Positions 44,101 to 50,613 of a stretch of 64,000 bases of DNA are shown one piece after another. The notes beneath the pieces were generated by a model. That model saw only the letters and a program-made list of their open reading frames with translations, had not been told where the DNA came from and ran no database searches. Position 1 is the first letter of the stretch; each line of letters opens with the position of its first letter. The DNA is from Burkholderiales bacterium RIFCSPHIGHO2_01_FULL_63_240 (GTDB lineage Bacteria; Pseudomonadota; Gammaproteobacteria; Burkholderiales; Burkholderiaceae_C): contig MERU01000011.1 of assembly GCA_001770725.1 (NCBI GenBank), forward strand, positions 1 to 64,000, read 5' to 3'. Both the position numbers and the translations under genes were made by a program.

Positions 44101-44290
44101 TCCCTGAAAGCCGCAATAGACCTTCACGGAAAAGCTGATCCATGCCGTGAGTGACGAAGTTGCGCGAGAAAAACTCGCTGCCGTCGCCCGCGTCATTGAT
44201 GAGATCTGCAAGGTTCTCGATCCCCTGACTCATCCGATAGTCACGGATGATGGGGTTGAACCGACAGGCTTGCTTAACCGTCTTGATCAT
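41165..44290 (-). CDS. Anti-phage-associated DUF499 AAA+ ATPase
   Basis: A 1041-residue ATPase. It starts MIKTVKQACRFNPIIRDYRMSQGIENLADL and has an unusual Walker A, FELTQAMGGGKTHMMIALGLL, with Walker B TLILLDELPPYL. The DUF499 domain spans roughly the first 600 residues; a beta-rich C-terminal region follows (PKADIFYTLDGSNPKDGKRYEAPF resembles a chitobiase-like beta domain). Likely the motor of the module. Its start overlaps the stop of the small RHH gene (ATGA). Confidence 0.9.
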   Translation of the reverse strand: MIKTVKQACRFNPIIRDYRMSQGIENLADLINDAGDGSEFFSRNFVTHGMDQLFREGLLRLSGKSDQAVFELTQAMGGGKTHMMIALGLLARHPHLRKDVLPAELASRVDFGQARIAAFNGRNNPDNFIWGEIATQLGAAEAIKPYWANGPKAVDQRQWKEIIGDQPTLILLDELPPYLDNASTQVFGQGTLANMAVYTLSSLMSAALELPNCAIVVANLSGSYKAQTKALADAISNLQQETRRQAMTITPVQLAGNEIYEILKKRLIDELPDERVISDVAEEYAQQIKKAEDGGYIVASSIEQIAEQVRETYPFHPSFKHLVALFKENEGFRQTRGLMQFTARLLKSVDEREADDVFLVGTQHLNLNDEQVKDEIERIAPKLMPAVTRDIADAGNAISEHIDVELAGDAAQQLMTLLLSSSLSRAVGGRIGLSESELIEFLAAPQRKPDEFLQALQRLRESAWYLHREEQRFFIKETENLSRQIERNAKEVPQPKVDQALINRLSGILAPVNKVAYQDVQVLPKLSDLKLGGPRTLIVIKPDGKVPPSELQNFFDYQQEKNNLLVLSGQDSMLADAVEERLRELYAIEQIHKRLKSGDTLFEEARDRYEESEDRFSKALSAAYNRLYFPANDPVDGRDVLAGVTIDQGLKLGQGDQSAETQIEKLLSSPRADYKLVAELNKDNFDECFAQAEEYLWPSGKENRRTPWKDVATRAKCSPIWPWMPGASGMDALKSEALKQGRWRLGEDGYIEKGPFPKDKATVNVSVINVKPDTGETVLSLTPRHAGESPIVYWSNKPDVSDKDNRVEDLDNFATCDGTVYFMVKEPTGRYESGPATRWLADLKIRHQVEPAADKRRVILAATPKADIFYTLDGSNPKDGKRYEAPFEIGSESCRLLVFARAGEANKTADFQVPASGDKTVQIVDSKPAKLQSKRVALDTTDRVFSVINRFRDQPGTRFKGVRVEIGEGENTVTVRFQEREVTAAIIEGVVNGLRDVLKEPDAPLNIAIADGISFDSGFALKEFAKLAGIELKPGDVNQEE

Positions 44291-44484
44291 GGACGCACTC
44301 CGTTGTTGTTCTTGGTCTCTTTGGAGTGCGGAATCGCAATGCCTCGCTGCTCGCAGTAGCCGCGAATCAAGACTTCAACCATGTTGGCAATCGATCGGTG
44401 TTCCTGGTCCGCCGCGATGCGAAGCGCTTCTTTCACGCCTGGGTCTATGCGAAATGTGAGCGTGGCAGTCTTTACTGTAGTCAT
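44287..44484 (-). CDS. Ribbon-helix-helix protein, probable regulator of the defence operon
   Basis: A 65-residue CopG/Arc-type protein: MTTVKTATLTFRIDPGVKEALRIAADQEHRSIANMVEVLIRGY gives the strand-helix-helix pattern. The ATG at 44484 begins the RHH strand exactly; the longer frame to 44688 is unsupported. It heads the defence operon (ATGA overlap with the DUF499 gene) and a palindromic site lies 26 bases upstream, so autoregulation of the entire operon is likely. Confidence 0.8.
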   Translation of the reverse strand: MTTVKTATLTFRIDPGVKEALRIAADQEHRSIANMVEVLIRGYCEQRGIAIPHSKETKNNNGVRP

Positions 44485-44509
44485 GGCCCCTCCTGAAACT
44501 GCCGCAAAT

Positions 44510-44528
44510 GTACTGCACCTTACAGTAC
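44510..44528. promoter_or_regulatory. Palindromic operator upstream of the RHH-defence operon
   Basis: GTACTG at 44510-44515 and CAGTAC at 44523-44528 with 7 bases between, a perfect 6-bp inverted repeat. A further TACTGTA half-site lies at the RHH start (44473-44479). Spacing and composition fit an RHH-dimer operator. Confidence 0.55.
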
Positions 44529-44684
44529 TTGGAAGACGCTGGCGGAGCTTGTTTGAGTGATCGATAAGCAAGTCAAGTCGCGCCTGAGAATGGCGATCCA
44601 AACCACCCACTGCTCCAGGACGAGCGGGGGAGCTCATGCAGCGCCTTCCGAGGATGGTCGTGATCATGACTGCTTGACGATCCA

Positions 44685-45431
44685 TCACTGACGCTTAGAG
44701 CTTTGATCGATGGCCACAAGGCCCATGATGGCATCGCGCACCCGGTCGTAGCCCCATCGGTCAAGAAGACGCGCCCTCGCAGCCCACGTAGCGAGCGGCT
44801 CGCCGCCGTAACGCGAAGCCTTGTATTGATCAAGGCTCAAACCCAGTTCCTCGGCCATCTTGGCGTCAGGCCATCCCCGCTCCGACTGCAATCGTTCAAG
44901 CAATGTCAGGAGCGCACTGGGCTTACCACCAGACGATGCCATTGGTCTTGTTGCGATCTCATCAAAAGCCGCAGCCACAGCAAGCCGCTCATCGCTTCCC
45001 TTGTCTAGCTGGGCTTGCTCTTGAAGCCTAGCCTCTGCCAACTGATCAAGAAGAGCCTTCTCGACCAAAGGAACATCCGTGCCAGCAGCAGCAAGGTCAC
45101 GGACTTTGATCGCTTGTTTGAAAAACTCCGTCGCACGCAGGCGCTCGGGTAAGCGCTGCTCGGGGAACGGGTCTACGGTCGGCGGAGCAGAGTGTCCTGC
45201 GCGCTGATCCGTGACACCCGTTGCGAGCCAGAACGCATGCTGAGGCCACTCTCTGGCAGCGAACTCAATCATGTAGACAGAGGCACGCTGGCGGTCGTAC
45301 CACATCCCTCGCCATGCATCCTCAGTCAGCTGTGACTTCGCCGCCAAGGTACGAAAGCGTCCCTTCTCAGGGACCAACGCCGTGATGAGTGAAACGAGCC
45401 TGTCCCTTAGTTGTGAGGGGTGCGTTCTCAT
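44685..45431 (-). CDS. Hypothetical protein, possible phage-repressor-like regulator
   Basis: About 248 residues from the ATG at 45431. The N-terminus (RLVSLITALVPEKGRFRTLAAKSQLTEDAWRGMWYDRQRASVYMIEFAAREWPQHAFWLATGVTD) resembles the N-terminal part of CI-like repressors of mobile elements, where a short HTH precedes FWLxTGxtD. A second helical, HTH-like region lies near the C-terminus (PDAKMAEELGLSLDQYKASRYGG). It is divergent from the integration module. Assignment is tentative. Confidence 0.5.
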   Translation of the reverse strand: MRTHPSQLRDRLVSLITALVPEKGRFRTLAAKSQLTEDAWRGMWYDRQRASVYMIEFAAREWPQHAFWLATGVTDQRAGHSAPPTVDPFPEQRLPERLRATEFFKQAIKVRDLAAAGTDVPLVEKALLDQLAEARLQEQAQLDKGSDERLAVAAAFDEIATRPMASSGGKPSALLTLLERLQSERGWPDAKMAEELGLSLDQYKASRYGGEPLATWAARARLLDRWGYDRVRDAIMGLVAIDQSSKRQ

Positions 45432-45483
45432 TGGAAGTTGGTGCGATTGACACAAGCGTGGGGTAGAGCCACCACTTTATCAG

Positions 45484-45511
45484 TTGCATTGCGCCTGTTT
45501 TTGTGTACTAT
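45484..45511 (+). promoter_or_regulatory. Putative promoter of the integration module
   Basis: TTGCAT at 45484-45489 and TACTAT at 45506-45511, 16 bases apart, ahead of the gene at 45574. The -10 region overlaps an imperfect dyad (GTGTACTATGCACAC), which could be an operator for the divergent repressor-like gene. Confidence 0.4.
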
Positions 45512-45573
45512 GCACACTGTTTTGTGGCGTTATCTGTGATTGACCGTGAGTTGCGGAACCGTCGGAGAGCACC

Positions 45574-46770
45574 ATGCTGAAGAATCAAGGACCAGTGAGA
45601 CCAACGATGTGCAAGAAAGAAAAAGACTCGCCCGCAGCACAACTGAAGAGCGGCTTCTGGGATGCACCACGGCGAGACAACCAGACGTTGGAAGACATGG
45701 TCCTCTTGCTGTGCTTGCTGACCTCTCGGGATCGCACCCCGATCGGCCTATTCCAAGTCCACTTCAGGCTTCTGGCTGCGAGGGTGAAATGGGATGAGCA
45801 CCAACTTCGATCAGTGCTCAAACGAATCGAGGCGCAGGGCGAGGTAAACGTCCTCGAAAACTGGATCTTTGTGACCACATGGTGGGATCACAACTCCCCG
45901 CCAGGGCCAGGATGGGACGCGCACATCAAAGAAATCCTGCAAGAAGCTCCGGCTGAAATCATCGATATTTGGGCGAAGGCATCGATGAAGGCCGGCATAA
46001 AGGTCAACCGCTGGCTGAACGGGAACACAGAAGAACCACCAGAGCCCCTGCCGGTCCAAAAGGATGTCACCAACTCAGATCCCACACTGGGTACTACCCC
46101 CAGTACTACCCCTCAATCCACCCTGGCTGCAGTAGACCAAACTACAAAAAGGCAACAACAATCTGAAAAACCAACAGCAACCACAACAACAACTCCCACT
46201 GCCTCTTCGGACGAAGAAGCGTTGGAGTTGTGGGATCCGCTTGAACTTTCAGCTCCAGCCGAGGACTACAGAGACCTGTTGATAGAAATTTGCAGGGCAT
46301 ACAAACTCCCATATCCGATAGCGCGTGAAATTGGGTGGGAAATGTCGCAGCGATTGATTGATTCTGCGCATGACCCTAAATCACAAATCTACTCAATTCG
46401 AGACTGGCTAAAGTCAGTTGCAGAAACTGCAGCCACTGGCAAAAAAATTCTAAGTCGAGGCTATAAGTTTCGCAACACATTGAAGAGCGAATCAAATGAA
46501 GTTGAAAATGTAGCAGAAGCCATACAAAGCAAATTCATAGAAAAAGCAAGCGAACGCCAAAAAGCGCAACTCATTGAACTCGATAGATTTATTAAGACAG
46601 CTCCCCTAGACGCAATTGACCGAGTGATCAAGAAAGTTCAATCCGATCGAAAAGTCTGCCGGTACGCTGAAAAGATTTCCACATCATTTGCCAACAAAGA
46701 AACACCAACCGGCCCAGCACGAATAGCCTTGCTCAAGGCAATGAGAGAACTGAATTTTATTGAGGTTTAA
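45574..46770 (+). CDS. Replication-initiator-like protein of an integrative element
   Basis: A 398-residue protein I cannot name. Residues ~22-115 look like the winged-helix N-terminal domain of phage replication (O-type) proteins (KSGFWDAPRRDNQTLEDMVLLLCLLTSRDRTPIGLFQ... VLENWIFVTTWWDHN). A Thr/Gln/Pro-rich linker follows (~165-210), then a Lys-rich helical C-terminus. Base composition falls to about 45-50% GC here, well below the flanks, which points to transfer. It is followed 1 base later by the DUF4224 gene. Confidence 0.5.
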   Translation: MLKNQGPVRPTMCKKEKDSPAAQLKSGFWDAPRRDNQTLEDMVLLLCLLTSRDRTPIGLFQVHFRLLAARVKWDEHQLRSVLKRIEAQGEVNVLENWIFVTTWWDHNSPPGPGWDAHIKEILQEAPAEIIDIWAKASMKAGIKVNRWLNGNTEEPPEPLPVQKDVTNSDPTLGTTPSTTPQSTLAAVDQTTKRQQQSEKPTATTTTTPTASSDEEALELWDPLELSAPAEDYRDLLIEICRAYKLPYPIAREIGWEMSQRLIDSAHDPKSQIYSIRDWLKSVAETAATGKKILSRGYKFRNTLKSESNEVENVAEAIQSKFIEKASERQKAQLIELDRFIKTAPLDAIDRVIKKVQSDRKVCRYAEKISTSFANKETPTGPARIALLKAMRELNFIEV

Positions 46771-46771
46771 T

Positions 46772-47020
46772 ATGGCCGCGCTATTTGAATTAACTATTCA
46801 ATCAGAAACGCTATCTGCCGACGAAGTTGCGTCCATAACAGGCTGCAATCGCAGAGGCGACCAGATAGAGTGGCTCACGGCAAACGGCTGGCGATTCTAT
46901 AAAAACAGAGGTGGGGACCCGATCATTGGCCGCCTTTATGCGCGAATGCAATTGGCTGGAATCAAGCCCAACACTGATATTGCGGGATCAGATCAACCCT
47001 CCTTCAATAAAATCAGGTGA
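46772..47020 (+). CDS. DUF4224-like small protein, likely excisionase/recombination accessory
   Basis: An 82-residue protein with the pattern LTIQSETLSADEVASITGCNRRGDQIEWLTANGWRFYKNRGGDPIIGRLYARMQL. DUF4224 members show L(T/S)xxEvxxiTG.kr...Q..wL..ngw.f and are encoded next to phage integrases. A role in excision control is inferred from position. The ATG at 46772 follows the previous stop directly, and the 3' end overlaps the integrase start by 4 bases if the GTG start of integrase is used. Confidence 0.75.
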   Translation: MAALFELTIQSETLSADEVASITGCNRRGDQIEWLTANGWRFYKNRGGDPIIGRLYARMQLAGIKPNTDIAGSDQPSFNKIR

Positions 47021-47025
47021 TTCAA

Positions 47026-48108
47026 ATGAGACCCAAATCCTCTGCTCGGGACCTTCCCCCACGAATGCTAAGGAGACGCAAAAAACTCAAAAGCGGATTG
47101 ATCTGGGAATCCTATTACTACAACGGCAGAAACGATGAAGGCAAGCGCATCGAAATACCGCTTGGGTCAGATTTAAATCAGGCAAAGAGAAAATGGGCTG
47201 AGCTAGAGTGCACCCCAACCCCAATCGAGACAGGCCTACTCAAACACATATTCAAAAAATACCAAGAAGAAATCATTGCAAAAAAAGCGCCGCGCACACA
47301 GATCGACAATGAATGGTGCATGAAGAACCTACGGCCCGTGTTCGAAAATACACACATTGACAGCATTACACCGCAACACATCGCGCTATACCGGGACAAA
47401 CGATCAGCGAAGGTCAGAGCAAATCGTGAAATCGCATTATTGAGTCACATTTTCAACCTGGCACGCGAGTGGGGTTTCACCAAGAAAGAAAACCCATGTC
47501 GCGGCGTGAGAAAAAATAAAGAAAAGCCACGCGACTTCTACGTCGACGAACAGGTTTGGTCAGCCGTATACAGCTCAGCCCCAACAGAGCTACAAGATGC
47601 CATGGATCTTGCTTACTTCACCGGCCAGAGACCTGCAGACGTTCTAAAAATGACGTTGACTGACGTGAAGAATGGCGCACTTGAGGTGCGACAAAACAAG
47701 ACTTCTAAATTCTTGCGGATCCTTTTAAAGAATGAAGATGGAAATAATACTGAACTTGGAAACGTGATCGACCGAATTAAAGCCAGACCGCGAAAGATCA
47801 AAAGCCTGAGCTTGATCGCCACCCCAGCAGGAACACCGCTGAACAAGCCCACTTTGCGAATCCGTTTTGACAAGGCCCGCGACGAAGCAGCCAGAAGGAT
47901 CTTGGACGAAGCAACCGACGATACACGGCGAGACGCAGAAGCCCTTGCTGCTCGAATCCGGCAGTTCCAGTTCAGGGACATCAGGCCAAAAGCAGCCAGC
48001 GACATCGCTGACCTGGCATCGGCCGCAGCGCTGCTCGGCCACACCGAGCAGGAGCTCACACGCAAGGTCTACGTTCGCAAAGGAGCCACAGTCAAGCCGA
48101 CTAGATGA
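47026..48108 (+). CDS. int: Phage-type tyrosine integrase
   Basis: Site-specific recombinase of about 360 residues. The N-terminal part has arm-type and core-binding regions (LIWESYYYNGRNDEGKRIEIPLG). Catalytic residues are Arg in TGQRPADVLKMT, Lys in RQNKTSK, Arg in FQFRDIRPKAASD (Arg-Asp in place of the usual His), His in LLGHTEQELTRKVY and the nucleophilic Tyr in VYVRKG. The ATG at 47026 or a GTG at 47017 could start it. It lies 51 bases from the 3' end of tRNA-Ser, the likely attachment site, so the element extends to the left. Confidence 0.9.
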   Translation: MRPKSSARDLPPRMLRRRKKLKSGLIWESYYYNGRNDEGKRIEIPLGSDLNQAKRKWAELECTPTPIETGLLKHIFKKYQEEIIAKKAPRTQIDNEWCMKNLRPVFENTHIDSITPQHIALYRDKRSAKVRANREIALLSHIFNLAREWGFTKKENPCRGVRKNKEKPRDFYVDEQVWSAVYSSAPTELQDAMDLAYFTGQRPADVLKMTLTDVKNGALEVRQNKTSKFLRILLKNEDGNNTELGNVIDRIKARPRKIKSLSLIATPAGTPLNKPTLRIRFDKARDEAARRILDEATDDTRRDAEALAARIRQFQFRDIRPKAASDIADLASAAALLGHTEQELTRKVYVRKGATVKPTR

Positions 48109-48159
48109 TCCTTCATGCTGTGCCAACCGAGCCTGGGCAACAGCTCGCCACACGTTGTG

Positions 48160-48249
48160 TGGCGGAGACGGTGAGATTCGAACTCACGGAACGCGCAAAC
48201 GTTCGGCGGTTTTCAAGACCGCTGCCTTAAACCACTCGGCCACGTCTCC
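48160..48249 (-). tRNA. tRNA-Ser(TGA)
   Basis: A complete class II tRNA on the minus strand, 90 nt with encoded CCA. The acceptor 5' strand is GGAGACG, followed by TGGCCGAGTGG in the D-arm, anticodon loop CTTGAAA (anticodon TGA), a long variable arm and a T-arm with GTTCGAATC. Its 3' end faces the integrase gene, consistent with use as an attachment site. Confidence 0.93.
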
Positions 48250-48267
48250 AACTACATCATTTTTCAA

Positions 48268-48303
48268 GGGGTTGCGGAGATGATGCGGAGATGCGGAGAC
48301 GCA
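48268..48303. repeat. Short TGCGGAGA repeats between tRNA and tRNA fragment
   Basis: Three copies of TGCGGAGA-like octamers within 36 bases, bounded by GTTGC and GCAAC. They resemble the GCGGAGAC 3' end of the adjacent tRNA-Ser and may be traces of repeated recombination at this site. Confidence 0.4.
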
Positions 48304-48337
48304 ACTCTTTACCAATCAACCACTTAGCCATGCTTAC

Positions 48338-48382
48338 ACCGGTTTTCAAGACCGGTGCCTTAAACCGCTCGGCCACACACCC
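48338..48382 (-). pseudogene. 5' half of a second tRNA-Ser(TGA) gene
   Basis: Minus-strand sequence gives a 5' acceptor strand (GGGTGTG), the D-arm TGGCCGAGCGGTTTAAGGC and a full anticodon arm with CTTGAAA, but then loses all tRNA similarity: no variable arm, T-arm or matching 3' acceptor strand follows. It is a truncated tRNA-Ser 5' half, about 90 bases from the intact copy. Confidence 0.75.
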
Positions 48383-48414
48383 GTTGAGCCCTGCATTGTA
48401 GTGGCAGCTTGCCT

Positions 48415-49242
48415 TCAAGCCTGACCCGGCTTTTGCGCCTGCGGGCACGCCACCTGCACGATCTCACGCCGGCCACCGTCGACCCGCACCGCGGTGAGGT
48501 GCCCACCCCACACGCAACCTGTGTCCAGGGCCAGCAGGTCAGGCCGGTCGATGAGGCCCAGCGTCGACCAGTGCCCGAACGCCACCGGGGTGCCCTGCGT
48601 GCCACGCGCCGGCACCTCGAACCAGGGCATGAAGCCCTCTGGCGCACCACCCGCGCCTTCCTTGGTCGCGAATTCCATCGTGCCGTCAGCGGTGCAAAAG
48701 CGCAGGCGCGTCAATGCGTTGACCACGCAGCGCCAGCGGCTCACACCGGTCAGGGCATCGTCCCAGCGGTCGGGCTCGTTGCCATACATCTGGGTGAGGA
48801 AATCGCCCAGGTCGGGGCTGCGCAGCATGGCTTCCACCTCGCCGGCCAGGGCCACGGTGCGCGCGGCGTCCCATTGCGGCAGCACGCCCGCGTGCACCAT
48901 CAGCCAGCCCGCGTCCCACACCGCCAGGCGCTGCTGGCGCAGCCAGTTCAGCCAGTCTTCGCGGTCAGGCGCCTGCAAGATGGCATCGAGCGTGTCGCTG
49001 CGGTGAGGCTTGCGCACCCCGTGCGCGATGGCCAGCAGGTGCAGGTCGTGGTTGCCCAGCAGGCAGGCGGCCGCCGCCCCCAAAGCCCGCAAGCGCCGCA
49101 GCACGCCCAGCGAGTCCGGGCCGCGGTTGACCAGGTCGCCCAGCACGAAGAGCCGATCGCGGGAGGGTGAGAAATCAAGGGTCTGCAGCAGCCGCTCCAG
49201 CGGATCGCAACAGCCCTGCAAGTCGCCAACAAGGTAGTCCAT
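48415..49242 (-). CDS. apaH: Symmetrical diadenosine tetraphosphatase ApaH
   Basis: Metallophosphatase that splits Ap4A into two ADP, 275 residues. Motifs are in order: VGDLQGCCDPLERLL, LGDLVNRGPDS and LLGNHDLHLLA; later VHAGVLPQWD and GHWSTLG with the C-terminal metal ligands. First gene of the housekeeping flank. Base composition rises sharply from here to the right. Confidence 0.93.
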   Translation of the reverse strand: MDYLVGDLQGCCDPLERLLQTLDFSPSRDRLFVLGDLVNRGPDSLGVLRRLRALGAAAACLLGNHDLHLLAIAHGVRKPHRSDTLDAILQAPDREDWLNWLRQQRLAVWDAGWLMVHAGVLPQWDAARTVALAGEVEAMLRSPDLGDFLTQMYGNEPDRWDDALTGVSRWRCVVNALTRLRFCTADGTMEFATKEGAGGAPEGFMPWFEVPARGTQGTPVAFGHWSTLGLIDRPDLLALDTGCVWGGHLTAVRVDGGRREIVQVACPQAQKPGQA

Positions 49243-49305
49243 GGCCTGGATTCTGCTACGCTAATCGTCCTTTCACAGGTGGCCCGGCCCTGCCCGGAGC
49301 CTTCC

Positions 49306-50598
49306 ATGGATCTTGCGCTGCTGATCTTCCTCATCCTGCTCAACGGCCTGTTCGCCATGTCCGAGATGGCCCTGGCCGCCAGTCGCAAAGCGAGGCTCCA
49401 GGTGATGGCGGAAACCGGCGACGCGGGCGCCGTGGCCGCCATCGACCTGCACGACAACCCCACGCAGTTCCTGTCCACGGTGCAGATCGGCATCACCTCC
49501 ATCGGCGTGCTCAACGGCATCGTCGGTGATGCGGCGTTCTCCAGTCCGCTGGCGCAATGGCTCATCACGCACTTCCCGATCAGCGAAGGCATCGCCGCCA
49601 TCTCGGCCACGGCCCTGGTGGTGGTCATCATCACCTTCGTGACCATCATCTTCGGTGAGTTGGTGCCCAAGCGCGTGGGGCAGATGTACCCCGAGTCCGT
49701 GGCGCGCCTGATGGCGCAGCCCATGAAGCTGATCTCCAGCCTGACCAAGCCCTTCGTGCACCTGCTGTCGGTGACCACCGAAGGCATCCTCAAGCTGCTG
49801 GGCATCAAGGACAACGGCGGGCGCAGCGTGACGGAAGAAGAAATCGCCGCCCAGCTCGAAGAGGGCCTGGACGCCGGCGTGATCGAGGCCCACGAGCACC
49901 AGATGGTGCGCAACGTGTTCCGCCTCGACGAGCGCCAGATCGGCTCGATGATGATCCCGCGCAGCGACATCGCCTGGCTCGACATCGAGGTGCCGATGGC
50001 CGAGAACATCGCCACCATCGCCGAACACGGCTACTCGCGCTACCCGGTCTGCCGTGGCGGCCTGGACGACGTGGTGGGCGTGGTCACCGCGCAGCAGCTG
50101 CTGCACCAGCTCACCCAGCAGCAGAACCACGACCTCAGCCAGAACCTGCTGCCCGCGGTGTTCGTGCCCGAGACCCTGTCGGGCATGGAACTGCTCGAGC
50201 ATTTCCGCGGCTCGGATACACAGATGGTCTTCGTGGTCGACGAGTACGGCGAGGTGCAGGGCGTCATCACCTTGCGCGACGTGCTCGAAGCCATCACCGG
50301 CGAGTTCACGCCCGCCGAGCCGAACGACGCCTGGGCCGTGCAGCGCGAAGACGGCTCCTGGCTGATCGACGGGCTCATCCCGGCACCCGAGTTGAAGGAC
50401 CGCCTCGAGATCAAGAACCTGCCCGACGAAGACCGCGGCCGCTACAACACCCTGGCCGGCCTGGTCATGCTGCTGCTCGGTCGCCTGCCCCGCGTGACCG
50501 ACGTGGTCGAGTGGCACGGCTGGCGCTTCGAGGTGGTGGACATGGACGGCAAGCGCATCGACAAGGTGCTGGCCAGCCGCATGAACGAGGACGACTGA
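49306..50598 (+). CDS. Hemolysin-type CNNM/CorC protein with CBS domains
   Basis: Inner-membrane protein of 430 residues. An N-terminal CNNM (DUF21) transmembrane domain (residues 1-~180, LALLIFLILLNGLFAMSEMALAASRKARL; FGELVPKRVGQMYPE) is followed by a CBS pair (MIPRSDIAWLDIEVPMAENI; VFVVDEYGEVQGVITLRDVLEAITGE) and a CorC/HlyC C-terminal domain. Family members take part in Mg2+/Co2+ transport. I chose the ATG at 49306, where the first membrane helix begins. Confidence 0.9.
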   Translation: MDLALLIFLILLNGLFAMSEMALAASRKARLQVMAETGDAGAVAAIDLHDNPTQFLSTVQIGITSIGVLNGIVGDAAFSSPLAQWLITHFPISEGIAAISATALVVVIITFVTIIFGELVPKRVGQMYPESVARLMAQPMKLISSLTKPFVHLLSVTTEGILKLLGIKDNGGRSVTEEEIAAQLEEGLDAGVIEAHEHQMVRNVFRLDERQIGSMMIPRSDIAWLDIEVPMAENIATIAEHGYSRYPVCRGGLDDVVGVVTAQQLLHQLTQQQNHDLSQNLLPAVFVPETLSGMELLEHFRGSDTQMVFVVDEYGEVQGVITLRDVLEAITGEFTPAEPNDAWAVQREDGSWLIDGLIPAPELKDRLEIKNLPDEDRGRYNTLAGLVMLLLGRLPRVTDVVEWHGWRFEVVDMDGKRIDKVLASRMNEDD

Positions 50599-50613
50599 GG
50601 CGTCCAGCCGAGC

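Noticed and set aside
48268-48303. Three TGCGGAGA repeats as a CRISPR-like or iteron array
   Set aside because: Units are too short and irregular; they resemble the end of the neighbouring tRNA and are better seen as recombination debris.
48257-48448. 63-codon minus-strand frame across the tRNA-Ser fragment
   Set aside because: Part of its product is simply the translated tRNA 5' half, so it is not a credible protein gene.
49273-50517. 414-codon frame antisense to the CNNM/CBS gene
   Set aside because: Low-complexity His/Gln/Gly-rich product without motifs; a shadow of a high-GC gene.
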